A program made the translations under genes and the position numbers. A stretch of DNA of 42,666 nucleotides from JBHHZM01 sp046758065. Its GTDB lineage: Bacteria > Pseudomonadota > Alphaproteobacteria > JAAXGF01. A model generated the notes under the pieces. It ran no database searches, had not been told where the DNA came from, and saw nothing but the letters and a program-made list of their open reading frames with translations. Where the stretch lies: assembly GCA_046758065.1 (NCBI GenBank), contig JBHHZM010000007.1, forward strand, positions 1-42,666, read 5' to 3'. Every line of letters starts with the position of its first letter. Positions within the stretch are counted from its first letter, which is position 1. This document shows positions 1-8,266 of the stretch, piece by piece.

Positions 1-821
1 ACGTAACGCTGCTGAGCGAAGACCTGCCCGGATCTCCTTCGGCAGCGTCGTCGGCCGGGCCGCGAACGCGACCGCACCCGTCGGCGCAACGCGCACAGGA
101 CGATGGGGGCGCGGCGGACACGCCAACGACAACCGCCGAGCCGGACGTGACACCGCCGCCCAAGGCCGTGCGCGAGGCGAAAGCCGTTCGCACGACCCTC
201 CATGACGAGGCGGCGTTGGAGCCGCCGCCCCCGCCGCCACCGCCCAAGCCGGCTCGTCCGGCCGCCACACCCGTCCCGGTCGTGCCGTCGAGCGTCGCGA
301 CAGAACCCGAGGTCGCGGTCGCGCCGATGCCGGCCGACCCCGTTCAATCGGCGGCCGCGTCCGCTCCCGTCGCGCCGCCGAAAGCCGTCAAGGCGCCCGA
401 AACCAAAGTCGCGATCGCGCCCCGGCCGGCCGCTTTCGTCGACGTTTCGGACACGCCGCCGGCACCGCGCGAACCGGCAAGCGGTGGCTTGGCCCGGCTG
501 AGCCCGGACTATGACAAAGGCGTGCCTTCGCCCGCCGGCGACAGGGAGGCGGCCGGCGCGGCGCTCGCCGGCAACCCTCCGCCGGAGTATCCGTATCTGG
601 CGCGCCGGCGGGGGATCGAGGGGAGCGTCGTGGTCGGGGTCACGGTGTTGTCCGACGGCTATCCGCAACGCGTGTGGGTGATCGCGAGCAGCGGCCACGG
701 AATCCTCGACCGCGCGGCCGCGACGGCGGTGCGAAAATGGAAGTTCATCGCCGCCCGGCGACGCGGCGCGCCAGTCGCCGCCTCGATCGAGGTGCCCATT
801 ACCTTCAGGCTCGAAGACTGA
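1..821 (+). CDS. TonB family energy-transducer protein, 5' partial
   Basis: TonB proteins carry proton-motive energy from ExbB/ExbD in the inner membrane to outer-membrane TonB-dependent receptors. The reading frame is open to the first bases of the window, so the N-terminus with the expected membrane anchor lies outside; a GTG at 147 is an internal alternative start, which I think is not the real one. What is visible is a long Pro/Ala/Val-rich linker, including a run of eight prolines near 225-246, that would span the periplasm. A typical TonB C-terminal domain follows over the last ~85 residues: NPPPEYPYLARRRG, then EGSVVVGVTVLSDG, then ASSGHGILDRAAATAVRKW, ending VPITFRLED. No exbB/exbD or receptor gene is visible downstream. 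The family call is firm; the transported ligand is unknown. Confidence 0.85.
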   Translation, partial: VTLLSEDLPGSPSAASSAGPRTRPHPSAQRAQDDGGAADTPTTTAEPDVTPPPKAVREAKAVRTTLHDEAALEPPPPPPPPKPARPAATPVPVVPSSVATEPEVAVAPMPADPVQSAAASAPVAPPKAVKAPETKVAIAPRPAAFVDVSDTPPAPREPASGGLARLSPDYDKGVPSPAGDREAAGAALAGNPPPEYPYLARRRGIEGSVVVGVTVLSDGYPQRVWVIASSGHGILDRAAATAVRKWKFIAARRRGAPVAASIEVPITFRLED

Positions 822-834
822 CTGACCGCCACGG

Positions 835-863
835 TTAACAGCGCCGGCCGGCGGGGCTATATT
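835..863 (+). promoter_or_regulatory. Sigma-70-like promoter of gabD
   Basis: TTAACA at 835-840 and TATATT at 858-863 are separated by exactly 17 bases, each differing from the sigma-70 consensus at one position. It sits about 55 bp before the gabD ATG, in a short GC-rich spacer where such AT-rich hexamers stand out. A ribosome-binding site AGGGAGA lies just before the ATG at 920. This is inferred from sequence only. Confidence 0.55.
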
Positions 864-919
864 GTGACGCCCGGTTCCCGCCGCCGGGTCGCGCACGTCT
901 TTTCCAGGGAGAACTCGCC

Positions 920-2377
920 ATGAAACTGCAGGATACCAGCCTGTTCCGCCAGCAATGCTACATCGACGGCGCGTGGCTCGACGCCGATTCGGGCGCCACC
1001 ATCGACGTCACCAACCCGGCCTCGGGCGCGGTCCTCGGCACCATACCGAAGATGGGCGCGGACGAGACCCGCCGCGCCATCGAGGCGGCGAACCGCGCCT
1101 ATCCCGCATGGCGCGCCAGGACCGCGAAGGAACGCGCCCAGATCCTGCGCCGGCTGTTCGACCTGATGATGGCGAACCAGGAGGACCTGGCGACGCTGAT
1201 GACCGCCGAGCAGGGCAAGTCGATGACCGAATCGCGCGGCGAGATCGCCTACGGCGCGGCGTTCGTCGAGTGGTTCGCCGAGGAAGGCAAGCGCACCTAC
1301 GGCGACGTCATCCCCCAGACGATTTCCGACCGGCGCATCGTGGTGATCAAGGAACCGGTCGGCGTCGTCGCCTCGATCACGCCGTGGAATTTTCCCAGCG
1401 CCATGATCACCCGCAAGGTCGGCCCGGCACTCGCCGCCGGCTGCACCGTCGTCGCCAAGCCGGCGACCGCGACGCCCTACTCGGCGCTGGCGCTGGCCGA
1501 ACTCGGCGAGCGCGCCGGCCTGCCCGCCGGGGTGTTCAACATCGTCACCGGTTCGTCGGGCGCCATCGGCGGCGAGCTGACGGCCAACCCCATCGTGCGC
1601 AAGCTTACCTTCACCGGCTCGACCGCGGTCGGCAAGCAGCTGATGGAGCAATGCGCCGGCACGGTGAAGAAGGTCTCGATGGAACTCGGCGGGCACGCGC
1701 CTTTCATCGTTTTCGACGACGCCCAGATCGACGCCGCGATCGCCGGCGCCATGGCGTCGAAGTACCGCAACTCGGGCCAGACCTGCGTCTGCGCCAACCG
1801 TTTCCTGGTGCAGGACGGGGTCTACGACGCGTTCGCCGAAAAGTTCGCTGCGGCGGCGAGCAAGCTGGTCGTTGGCGACGGCTTCGAGCCCGGTGTCCAG
1901 CAGGGGCCGCTGATCGACTCGGCGGCGGTCGAGAAGGCCGAAGAACACGTCGAGGACGCGGTCGCCAAGGGCGCCAGGGTGCTCACCGGCGGCAAGCGCC
2001 ACGCGCTCGGCGGCAATTTCTTCGAACCCACCGTGCTCGGCGACGCCAACACCCAGATGAAGATCGCCCACGAGGAAACCTTCGGGCCGGTGGCGCCGCT
2101 GTTCCGTTTCTCCACCGAAGAGGAGGCGATCACCATCGCCAACGACACCGAGTTCGGCCTCGCCGCCTATTTCTACAGCCGCGACATCGGCCGCATCTGG
2201 CGCGTCGCCGAGGCGCTCGAATACGGCCTCGTCGGCGTCAACGAGGGCATCATCTCGACCGAGGTGGCGCCGTTCGGCGGCATGAAGGAATCGGGGGTGG
2301 GACGCGAAGGCGCGCACCACGGGATCGACGAATACCTCGAAGTCAAATACCTCTGCATGGGCGGGGTCGATCGTTGA
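920..2377 (+). CDS. gabD: NAD(P)+-dependent succinate-semialdehyde dehydrogenase
   Basis: Oxidises succinate semialdehyde to succinate, the last step of the GABA shunt, in the cytoplasm. The 485-residue protein has the full aldehyde dehydrogenase layout: cofactor-binding TPWNFPSAMITRK near 154-166, the general-base Glu in SMELGG (E255), the nucleophile in GQTCVCANR (C289) and the late EETFGPVAP motif. N-terminal wording (LFRQQCYIDGAW) and length match GabD rather than other ALDH branches. The start at 920 is set by AGGGAGA a few bases upstream. A glutathione reductase gene follows immediately, so the pair is probably cotranscribed from the promoter at 835-863. Substrate choice is by family resemblance; a close relative such as glutarate semialdehyde dehydrogenase is possible. 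Confidence 0.93.
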   Translation: MKLQDTSLFRQQCYIDGAWLDADSGATIDVTNPASGAVLGTIPKMGADETRRAIEAANRAYPAWRARTAKERAQILRRLFDLMMANQEDLATLMTAEQGKSMTESRGEIAYGAAFVEWFAEEGKRTYGDVIPQTISDRRIVVIKEPVGVVASITPWNFPSAMITRKVGPALAAGCTVVAKPATATPYSALALAELGERAGLPAGVFNIVTGSSGAIGGELTANPIVRKLTFTGSTAVGKQLMEQCAGTVKKVSMELGGHAPFIVFDDAQIDAAIAGAMASKYRNSGQTCVCANRFLVQDGVYDAFAEKFAAAASKLVVGDGFEPGVQQGPLIDSAAVEKAEEHVEDAVAKGARVLTGGKRHALGGNFFEPTVLGDANTQMKIAHEETFGPVAPLFRFSTEEEAITIANDTEFGLAAYFYSRDIGRIWRVAEALEYGLVGVNEGIISTEVAPFGGMKESGVGREGAHHGIDEYLEVKYLCMGGVDR

Positions 2378-2400
2378 GCGCCGAGCGCCGGGGTAAGGCG

Positions 2401-3783
2401 GTGTACGACTTCGACTTCTTCGTCATCGGCGGCGGTTCGGGCGGGGTGCGCGCGGCGCGCATCGCCGCCAACCACGGGGCGCGCGTCGCGGTCGCCGAGG
2501 AGCGCTATCTCGGCGGCACCTGCGTCAACGTCGGCTGCGTGCCCAAGAAGCTGCTGGTCTACGCCGCGCACTTCGCCGAGGACTTCGAGGACGCCGCCGG
2601 CTTCGGCTGGGAGGTGGGCGAGCGGCGCTTCGACTGGGCGCGGCTGATCGCCAACAAGGACGCCGAGATCGCCCGGCTCAACGGCATCTACCGGCGCATG
2701 CTCGAAGGCAGCGGCGTCGAGATCATCGAGGGCCACGCCCGGCTCGCCGACCGCCATACGGTGACGATCGACGCGCGCCGCTGCACCGCTCAATACGTCC
2801 TGATCGCCACCGGGGGCTGGCCCGCGGTGCCCGACATTCCGGGCGCCGAGCACGCCATCACCTCGAACGAGGCGTTTCATCTCGACCGCCTGCCCGAACG
2901 CGTGGCGATCATCGGCGGCGGCTACATCGCGGTCGAGTTCGCCGGCATCTTCCACGGCCTCGGGGCCGAGGTCGTCCAGCTTTATCGTGGGCCGCTGTTC
3001 CTGCGGGGCTTCGACGACGACGTGCGCGCGACGCTCGCCGAGGAGATGGCGAAGAAGGGGATCGATCTGCGCTTCAACGCCAACGTCGCGCGCATCGACA
3101 AGGCGGACGGGATGTTGCGCGCGACGCTCGACGACGGCGCGGCGATCGAGGCCGAACGGGTGATGTACGCCACCGGACGCGCCCCGCTCAGCCGCGATCT
3201 CGGGCTCGAGGAAGCCGGCGTCGCGCTCAACCCGAAGGGCGCGGTGGTGGTCGACGACTATTCGCGCAGCTCGGTCGAGAACATCTTCGCGGTCGGCGAC
3301 ATCACCGACCGGGTCAACCTGACGCCGGTCGCCATCCGCGAAGGCCACGCCGTCGCCGAAACGCTGTTCAACGACGCGCCAACCAGGCCCGACCACGAAA
3401 ACGTTCCTTCGGCGGTGTTCAGCCAGCCCGCCATCGGCGCCGTCGGTCTCACCGAGGCGGCGGCGTGCGCCCGCTATGGCGCGGTCGACGTCTACAAATC
3501 GACCTTCAAGCCGATGAAGCACACCCTGAGCGGGCGCGACGAGCGCACCATGATGAAGCTGATCGTCGATCGCGCCAGCGACCGCGTGGTCGGCGTTCAC
3601 ATGGTCGGACCCGAAGCGGGCGAGATCATCCAGGGTATCGCCATCGCGGTGAAATGCGGCGCCACCAAGGCGCAGTTCGACGCCACCGTCGGCATCCACC
3701 CGACTTTGGCCGAGGAGTTTGTCACCATGCGCGAGAAAGCGCCCGACCCCCTGCCCGAGGGTCGCGACTGCGTGCCCGCCTGA
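2401..3783 (+). CDS. gor: Glutathione-disulfide reductase
   Basis: Reduces oxidised glutathione with NADPH in the cytoplasm. With a GTG start at 2401 the product is 460 residues, normal for the family. It opens with the FAD-binding fold DFFVIGGGSGGVRAAR, followed by the redox-active disulfide in GGTCVNVGCVPKK (C41 and C46), a second nucleotide fold VAIIGGGYIAVEFAG, the phrase FLRGFDDDVR typical of glutathione rather than lipoamide reductases, FAVGDIT, and the C-terminal active-site GIHPTLAEEF. TAAGG lies just before the GTG. An alternative TTG start at 2374 would overlap the gabD stop and add nine residues. The neighbouring dehydrogenase suggests shared redox or stress expression, an inference only. 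Confidence 0.92.
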   Translation: MYDFDFFVIGGGSGGVRAARIAANHGARVAVAEERYLGGTCVNVGCVPKKLLVYAAHFAEDFEDAAGFGWEVGERRFDWARLIANKDAEIARLNGIYRRMLEGSGVEIIEGHARLADRHTVTIDARRCTAQYVLIATGGWPAVPDIPGAEHAITSNEAFHLDRLPERVAIIGGGYIAVEFAGIFHGLGAEVVQLYRGPLFLRGFDDDVRATLAEEMAKKGIDLRFNANVARIDKADGMLRATLDDGAAIEAERVMYATGRAPLSRDLGLEEAGVALNPKGAVVVDDYSRSSVENIFAVGDITDRVNLTPVAIREGHAVAETLFNDAPTRPDHENVPSAVFSQPAIGAVGLTEAAACARYGAVDVYKSTFKPMKHTLSGRDERTMMKLIVDRASDRVVGVHMVGPEAGEIIQGIAIAVKCGATKAQFDATVGIHPTLAEEFVTMREKAPDPLPEGRDCVPA

Positions 3784-3958
3784 CGCCGCCGGCGCGTCCG
3801 GACCGCCCCGACCAGCCCCGACAGCCCTGACCAGCCCCAAGAGGGGCGCCCGACACCCCCGAAAACGCTTGAAATTGGCTGGCAAAGCCAAACAATTCAG
3901 CGTATAGGCTGGAGATTCTGGGTGTAAACTCGAAGAACACGAGGTTCCGAGGTCCGCG

Positions 3959-5338
3959 ATGTCAAAGAACTGGACGCCCGAAAGCTGGCGCGGATTGCCC
4001 ATCAGGCAGCAGCCGGCCTACCCCGACCCGGCGGGGCTCAACGCCGTGGAGAACAGGCTCAAGAGGCTGCCGCCGCTGGTCTTCGCCGGGGAGGCGCGGC
4101 GATTGCGCCATCAACTCGGTGAGGTCGCGGAGGGGCGCGCGTTCCTGTTGCAGGGCGGCGACTGCGCCGAGAGCTTCGCCGAGTTCCACCCCGACAACAT
4201 CCGCGACACCTTCCGCGTGCTGTTGCAGATGGCGGTGGTGCTGACCTACGGGGCGGTCCGCCCGGTGGTCAAGGTCGGACGCATGGCGGGCCAGTTCGCC
4301 AAGCCGCGCTCGGCCGACAGCGAGGTGCGCGACGGGGTCGAACTGCCGAGCTACCGCGGCGACATGATCAATGCGATGGACTTCACGGCCGAGGCGCGGG
4401 TTCCCGATCCCGAACGCCTGATCCAGGCCTACAGCCAGTCGGCCTCGGCGCTCAACCTGCTGCGCGCGTTCGCCCAGGGCGGCTACGCCGACCTTCGCGA
4501 GGTGCACCGCTGGAACCAGGGCTTCGTCGCACGCAGCCCGCAGGGCGAACGTTACCGGGAGCTTGCCGACCGGCTTACCGAAACGCTCGATTTCATGGCC
4601 GCCTGCGGGCTTACCGCGGAGACCGCGCCGCAGATTCGCGAAACCGAGTTCTTCACCTCGCACGAAGCGCTGCTTCTCCCTTACGAGCAGGCGCTGACCC
4701 GGATCGACAGCACATCGGGCGACTGGTACGACTGCTCGGCCCACATGCTGTGGGTCGGCGACCGCACCCGTCAGTCCGACGGGGCGCACATCGAATTCCT
4801 GCGCGGCATCCAGAACCCCGTGGGGCTCAAGGCGGGGCCGACGATCGCCGCGGACGACCTGTTGCGACTGATCGACGTCCTCAACCCAAGCAACGAGCCG
4901 GGCCGGCTCACCATCATCGCCCGCATGGGCGCCGATAAGGTCGAGACGCATCTGCCACCGCTGGTGCGCGCGATTAAGCGCGAGGGCCGCCCGGTGGTGT
5001 GGGCCTGCGATCCCATGCATGGCAACACGATCAAGTCCTCGACCGGCTACAAGACCCGCGCCTTCGACAGGATTCTCGCCGAGGTTCGCGGTTTCTTCGC
5101 CGTTCATCTTGCCGAGGGCACCTACGCGGGCGGGGTTCATTGCGAAATGACCGGCCAGGACGTCACCGAATGCATCGGCGGTGCCCAGGCGATCACCGAG
5201 CACGGCCTCGCCGACCGCTATCACACCCATTGCGACCCGCGACTCAACGCCTCGCAGGCCCTGGAGCTGGCTTTTCTCATTGCCGAGGCGTTGAAAAAGG
5301 AGCGAGCGGGTGGGGCGCGCATCGCCGCAGCGTCCTGA
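3959..5338 (+). CDS. aroG: Class II 3-deoxy-7-phosphoheptulonate (DAHP) synthase
   Basis: Condenses phosphoenolpyruvate and erythrose 4-phosphate to DAHP, the first step of the shikimate pathway. The 459-residue protein is of the plant/mycobacterial class II type: it begins with WTPESWRGLPIRQQPAYPD, and has GRAFLLQGGDCAESFAEF, VVKVGRMAGQFAKPRS, the substrate-binding GPTIAADDL region, VWACDPMHGNT and GGVHCEMTGQDVTEC, which carry the metal- and PEP-binding residues of the family. Start ATG at 3959; the 175 bp upstream is the largest gap before 13.4 kb and probably holds the promoter, but I could not settle on convincing -35/-10 boxes. Its last 29 bases overlap the next gene, whose ribosome-binding site lies inside this coding region. 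Confidence 0.94.
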   Translation: MSKNWTPESWRGLPIRQQPAYPDPAGLNAVENRLKRLPPLVFAGEARRLRHQLGEVAEGRAFLLQGGDCAESFAEFHPDNIRDTFRVLLQMAVVLTYGAVRPVVKVGRMAGQFAKPRSADSEVRDGVELPSYRGDMINAMDFTAEARVPDPERLIQAYSQSASALNLLRAFAQGGYADLREVHRWNQGFVARSPQGERYRELADRLTETLDFMAACGLTAETAPQIRETEFFTSHEALLLPYEQALTRIDSTSGDWYDCSAHMLWVGDRTRQSDGAHIEFLRGIQNPVGLKAGPTIAADDLLRLIDVLNPSNEPGRLTIIARMGADKVETHLPPLVRAIKREGRPVVWACDPMHGNTIKSSTGYKTRAFDRILAEVRGFFAVHLAEGTYAGGVHCEMTGQDVTECIGGAQAITEHGLADRYHTHCDPRLNASQALELAFLIAEALKKERAGGARIAAAS

Positions 5339-6530
5339 GGACGAAACGGGCTGCACGGCGAAGACCGCGGCGTCCGGGGGGGAGTCCCCGCGTCGGGCCG
5401 GATCGGGCGAGAGCGACCAAGACCGCGAGATCGACCGTAACACCGACCACTATTTCAAGCGGACCAAGCGCGTCGTCGCCCGCTTCGGCGACCGGCCCGT
5501 TACCTACACGGTGTTCATGCGGCGCCCGGTTTGTTTCGCGCCGCGGCTCATGCTGAGCTGGCTCAACGACGTTGCGGCGGCGCGCGGCACGGCGTTCACG
5601 ATCGAGCCCAATTTCGACGAAGGCGACTGGGTGGGTGCCGGCGAGCCGTTGCTCTACATCACCGGCTCGATGGTCGATCTCGTCGATCTCGAGACCATCC
5701 ATCTGCAGAAGCTGGGTCCGGCATGCGTCGCCGCCTACAACGCCTACGCCGTCTGCGCGGCCTTGCCCGAGGTCGGCTTTCTCGCCATGGACGCGCGCCA
5801 TTGCGCCGGCTTCGAGATGGCCGAGATGATGGCCTACGCGGCGAGCGTCGGCTCCGAAAAGGCCAAGCGCGAACTCGGCGCCGTCGGTTTCGTGGGCAAC
5901 GCCACCGACGCCACGGCGCATTACTTCGGCAATCCGCGCGGCCTCGGCACCATGCCGCACGCGCTCATCGGCTACGCCGGTTCGACGGTGCGCGCCGCCG
6001 AGATGTTTCACGAGACCTACCCCGACGACAACCTCACGGTGCTGATCGACTATTTCGGTCGCGAAGTGAGCGATTCGATCGAGGTCTGCCGGCGCTTCCC
6101 CGAGCTCACGGCCGAGGGCCGGCTCGCCGTCCGCATCGATACCCACGGCGGACGGTTCGTCGAAGGGCTCGACACCGCCGTGTCCTACGCGGTGCTCGAA
6201 CGCCACGTTCCCGAAGCGGTGCGGCGCTATCGCACCGAGACCGAGCTGCACTGGCTCGTCGGCACCGGCGTGACGGCGGCGGCGATCTACCACCTGCGCG
6301 ACAGCCTCGACGAGGCCGGCTTCGACAAGGTGAAGATCGTGGCGAGCTCGGGCTTCAACGTCGCCAAGTGCAAGGTGATGGCGAGCGTGAACGCCCCGGT
6401 CGATCTCATCGGCACCGGGTCCTTCCTGCCCGAGAGCTGGCCCGAGACCTACGCCACCGCCGACATCGTCGCCTACGACGGCGAACCGCGGGTCAAGCTC
6501 GGCCGCGAGTTCCTGCTGCGCAAGACGTGA
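5310..6530 (+). CDS. pncB: Nicotinate phosphoribosyltransferase
   Basis: Converts nicotinate and PRPP to nicotinate mononucleotide in NAD salvage. Recognisable blocks are DHYFKRTKRVV (46-56), MRRPVCFAPR, EPLLYITG, FLAMDARHCAGFEMAEM, GFVGNATDATAHYFG, GTMPHALIGYAGS, and the barrel strand phrases VLIDYFGREVSDS, VRIDTHGGRFVEG and IVASSGFNV. At 406 residues it is closer to the shorter archaeal-type enzymes than to the longer bacterial ones. Start is GTG at 5310, supported by AAAAAGGAG about nine bases before it; this places the first 29 bases inside the DAHP synthase gene, implying translational coupling. The first ~45 residues are low-complexity and not family sequence. NAD synthetase is the next gene, which fits the assignment. 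Confidence 0.85.
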   Translation: MGRASPQRPEDETGCTAKTAASGGESPRRAGSGESDQDREIDRNTDHYFKRTKRVVARFGDRPVTYTVFMRRPVCFAPRLMLSWLNDVAAARGTAFTIEPNFDEGDWVGAGEPLLYITGSMVDLVDLETIHLQKLGPACVAAYNAYAVCAALPEVGFLAMDARHCAGFEMAEMMAYAASVGSEKAKRELGAVGFVGNATDATAHYFGNPRGLGTMPHALIGYAGSTVRAAEMFHETYPDDNLTVLIDYFGREVSDSIEVCRRFPELTAEGRLAVRIDTHGGRFVEGLDTAVSYAVLERHVPEAVRRYRTETELHWLVGTGVTAAAIYHLRDSLDEAGFDKVKIVASSGFNVAKCKVMASVNAPVDLIGTGSFLPESWPETYATADIVAYDGEPRVKLGREFLLRKT

Positions 6531-6601
6531 GCGCGGGGCGTGGGTCCGCCGTATTTCCTGGACGAGGCATCTGATATCGTTCGTCAGCGATAAGACGCCC
6601 C

Positions 6602-8266
6602 ATGACCGACACACTCGCCATCGCGCTGGCCCAGATCAACCCGACCGTCGGCGACGTCGACGGCAACGTCGCCAGGCTGCTGGCCGTGCGCGACGAGGCG
6701 GCCGAAGGCGGCGCCGACCTCGTCGTCTTCCCGGAGCTCGTGGTCGTCGGCTATCCGCCCGAGGACCTGGTTCTCAAGCCGGCGCTTCAGTCGCGCGCCG
6801 AGGCGGCGATCGAGACGCTGGCCGGAAAGACCGGCGACGGTGGTCCGGCGATGCTGGTGGGCGCGCCGCGACGCGAGAACGGCCGGCTCTACAACGCGAG
6901 CTATCTCATGGACGCGGGCAAGGTGACGGCGACGCGGCTCAAAAGCGAGCTGCCAAACTACGGCGTGTTCGACGAAAAGCGCGTCTTCTCGGCGGGGCCG
7001 CTTCCGGGTCCGGTGGCGTTCAGGGGCGTGCCTCTCGGGGTGATGATCTGCGAGGACATGTGGCGCTCCGAGGTTACCGAGTGCCTCGAGGAATCGGGCG
7101 CCGAGATTCTGATCGTCATCAACGGCTCGCCGTTCGACGTGCAAAACGTCGACGAGCGTCTTGGGCGCGCCGTCGCCCGGGTCACCGAATCGGGACTGCC
7201 GCTGATCTACGTCAATCAGGTCGGCGGCCAGGACGAACTGGTGTTCGACGGCGCTTCCTTCGTGCTCGACGCCGAGCGCAACCTTTGCGCACAGGCCGCG
7301 GGCTGGCGCGAAGACGTGTTGCTGACACGCTGGCGGCTCGGCAACGACGGGCGCTGGACCTGCGCGAAGGGCCGGATCGCGCCGACGGTGGAAGGGCCGG
7401 CCGCCGTCTATCAGGCGATGATGACGGGTCTGCGCGACTACGTTGGCAAGAACGGTTTTCCCGGGGTCGTCCTCGGCCTCTCGGGCGGCATCGATTCGGC
7501 GTTCAGCGCGGCGGTCGCGGTCGATGCGCTCGGGGCCGACGGGGTGCGCTGCCTGATGATGCCGTCGCGCTATACCTCGCAGGCCTCGCTCGACGACGCC
7601 GCCGACTGCGCCACCCGCCTCGGCGTCCGCCTTGAGCGGGTGGATATCGAACCCGGTGTGGGCGCATTCGGCGACATGCTCGGCGGGCTGTTCGCCGGGC
7701 GCGAGGCGGACGTGACCGAGGAAAACCTCCAGGCGCGCCTGCGCGGCGCCATCCTGATGGCGGCAAGCAACAAGTTCGGACAGATGGTACTGACCACCGG
7801 CAACAAGTCCGAGATGTCGGTGGGCTACGCCACGCTCTACGGCGACATGTGCGGCGGCTATTCGGTGCTCAAGGACGTCTACAAGACCGCCGTCTTCGCG
7901 CTCGCGCGCTGGCGCAACCAAAACCTGCCCCAAGGCGCCAAGGGGCCGAACGCGGCGGTCATCCCCGAATCGATCATCGCCAAGCCGCCCTCGGCGGAGC
8001 TGCGCGCCGATCAGACCGACCAGGACACGCTGCCGCCTTACGACGTGCTCGACGACATTCTCGAACGCCTGATCGAGCACGAGGAGAGCGTTGCCGATAT
8101 CGCCGCTCGCGGCCATCCGCCCGAGGTGGTGCGCCGCGTCTCGCGCATGCTCGACGGGGCCGAATACAAGCGCCGCCAGGCGCCGCCCGGCGTCAAGATC
8201 ACCCACCGCGCCTTCGGTCGCGACCGCCGCTATCCGATTACCAATCGCTTCCGCGACGGCGCATGA
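6602..8266 (+). CDS. nadE: Glutamine-dependent NAD+ synthetase
   Basis: Amidates nicotinate adenine dinucleotide to NAD+ using ammonia released from glutamine. The 554-residue protein is the two-domain type. The N-terminal nitrilase-like glutaminase has its catalytic triad in VVFPELVV (E45), RLKSELPNYGVFDE (K114) and LGVMICEDMW (C150). The C-terminal synthetase has the ATP-pyrophosphatase loop LGLSGGIDSA (294-299), then TTGNKSEMSVGYATLYGDMCGGY and the FGRDRRYPITNRFR tail. It lies 71 bp after the nicotinate phosphoribosyltransferase gene, so salvage and final amidation are likely coexpressed. Its TGA overlaps the gltX ATG as ATGA. Confidence 0.96.
   Translation: MTDTLAIALAQINPTVGDVDGNVARLLAVRDEAAEGGADLVVFPELVVVGYPPEDLVLKPALQSRAEAAIETLAGKTGDGGPAMLVGAPRRENGRLYNASYLMDAGKVTATRLKSELPNYGVFDEKRVFSAGPLPGPVAFRGVPLGVMICEDMWRSEVTECLEESGAEILIVINGSPFDVQNVDERLGRAVARVTESGLPLIYVNQVGGQDELVFDGASFVLDAERNLCAQAAGWREDVLLTRWRLGNDGRWTCAKGRIAPTVEGPAAVYQAMMTGLRDYVGKNGFPGVVLGLSGGIDSAFSAAVAVDALGADGVRCLMMPSRYTSQASLDDAADCATRLGVRLERVDIEPGVGAFGDMLGGLFAGREADVTEENLQARLRGAILMAASNKFGQMVLTTGNKSEMSVGYATLYGDMCGGYSVLKDVYKTAVFALARWRNQNLPQGAKGPNAAVIPESIIAKPPSAELRADQTDQDTLPPYDVLDDILERLIEHEESVADIAARGHPPEVVRRVSRMLDGAEYKRRQAPPGVKITHRAFGRDRRYPITNRFRDGA

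Noticed and set aside
857..2320. 487-codon minus-strand frame opposite gabD
   Set aside because: Third-position GC bias keeps the antisense frame open; no recognisable domain.
3784..3958. Promoter boxes and CCCC-AAGA-GGGG hairpin before the DAHP synthase gene
   Set aside because: TTGAAA and TATAGG are too far apart (28 bases) for a sigma-70 promoter, and the hairpin is only five pairs with no T-run, so no confident site is claimed.
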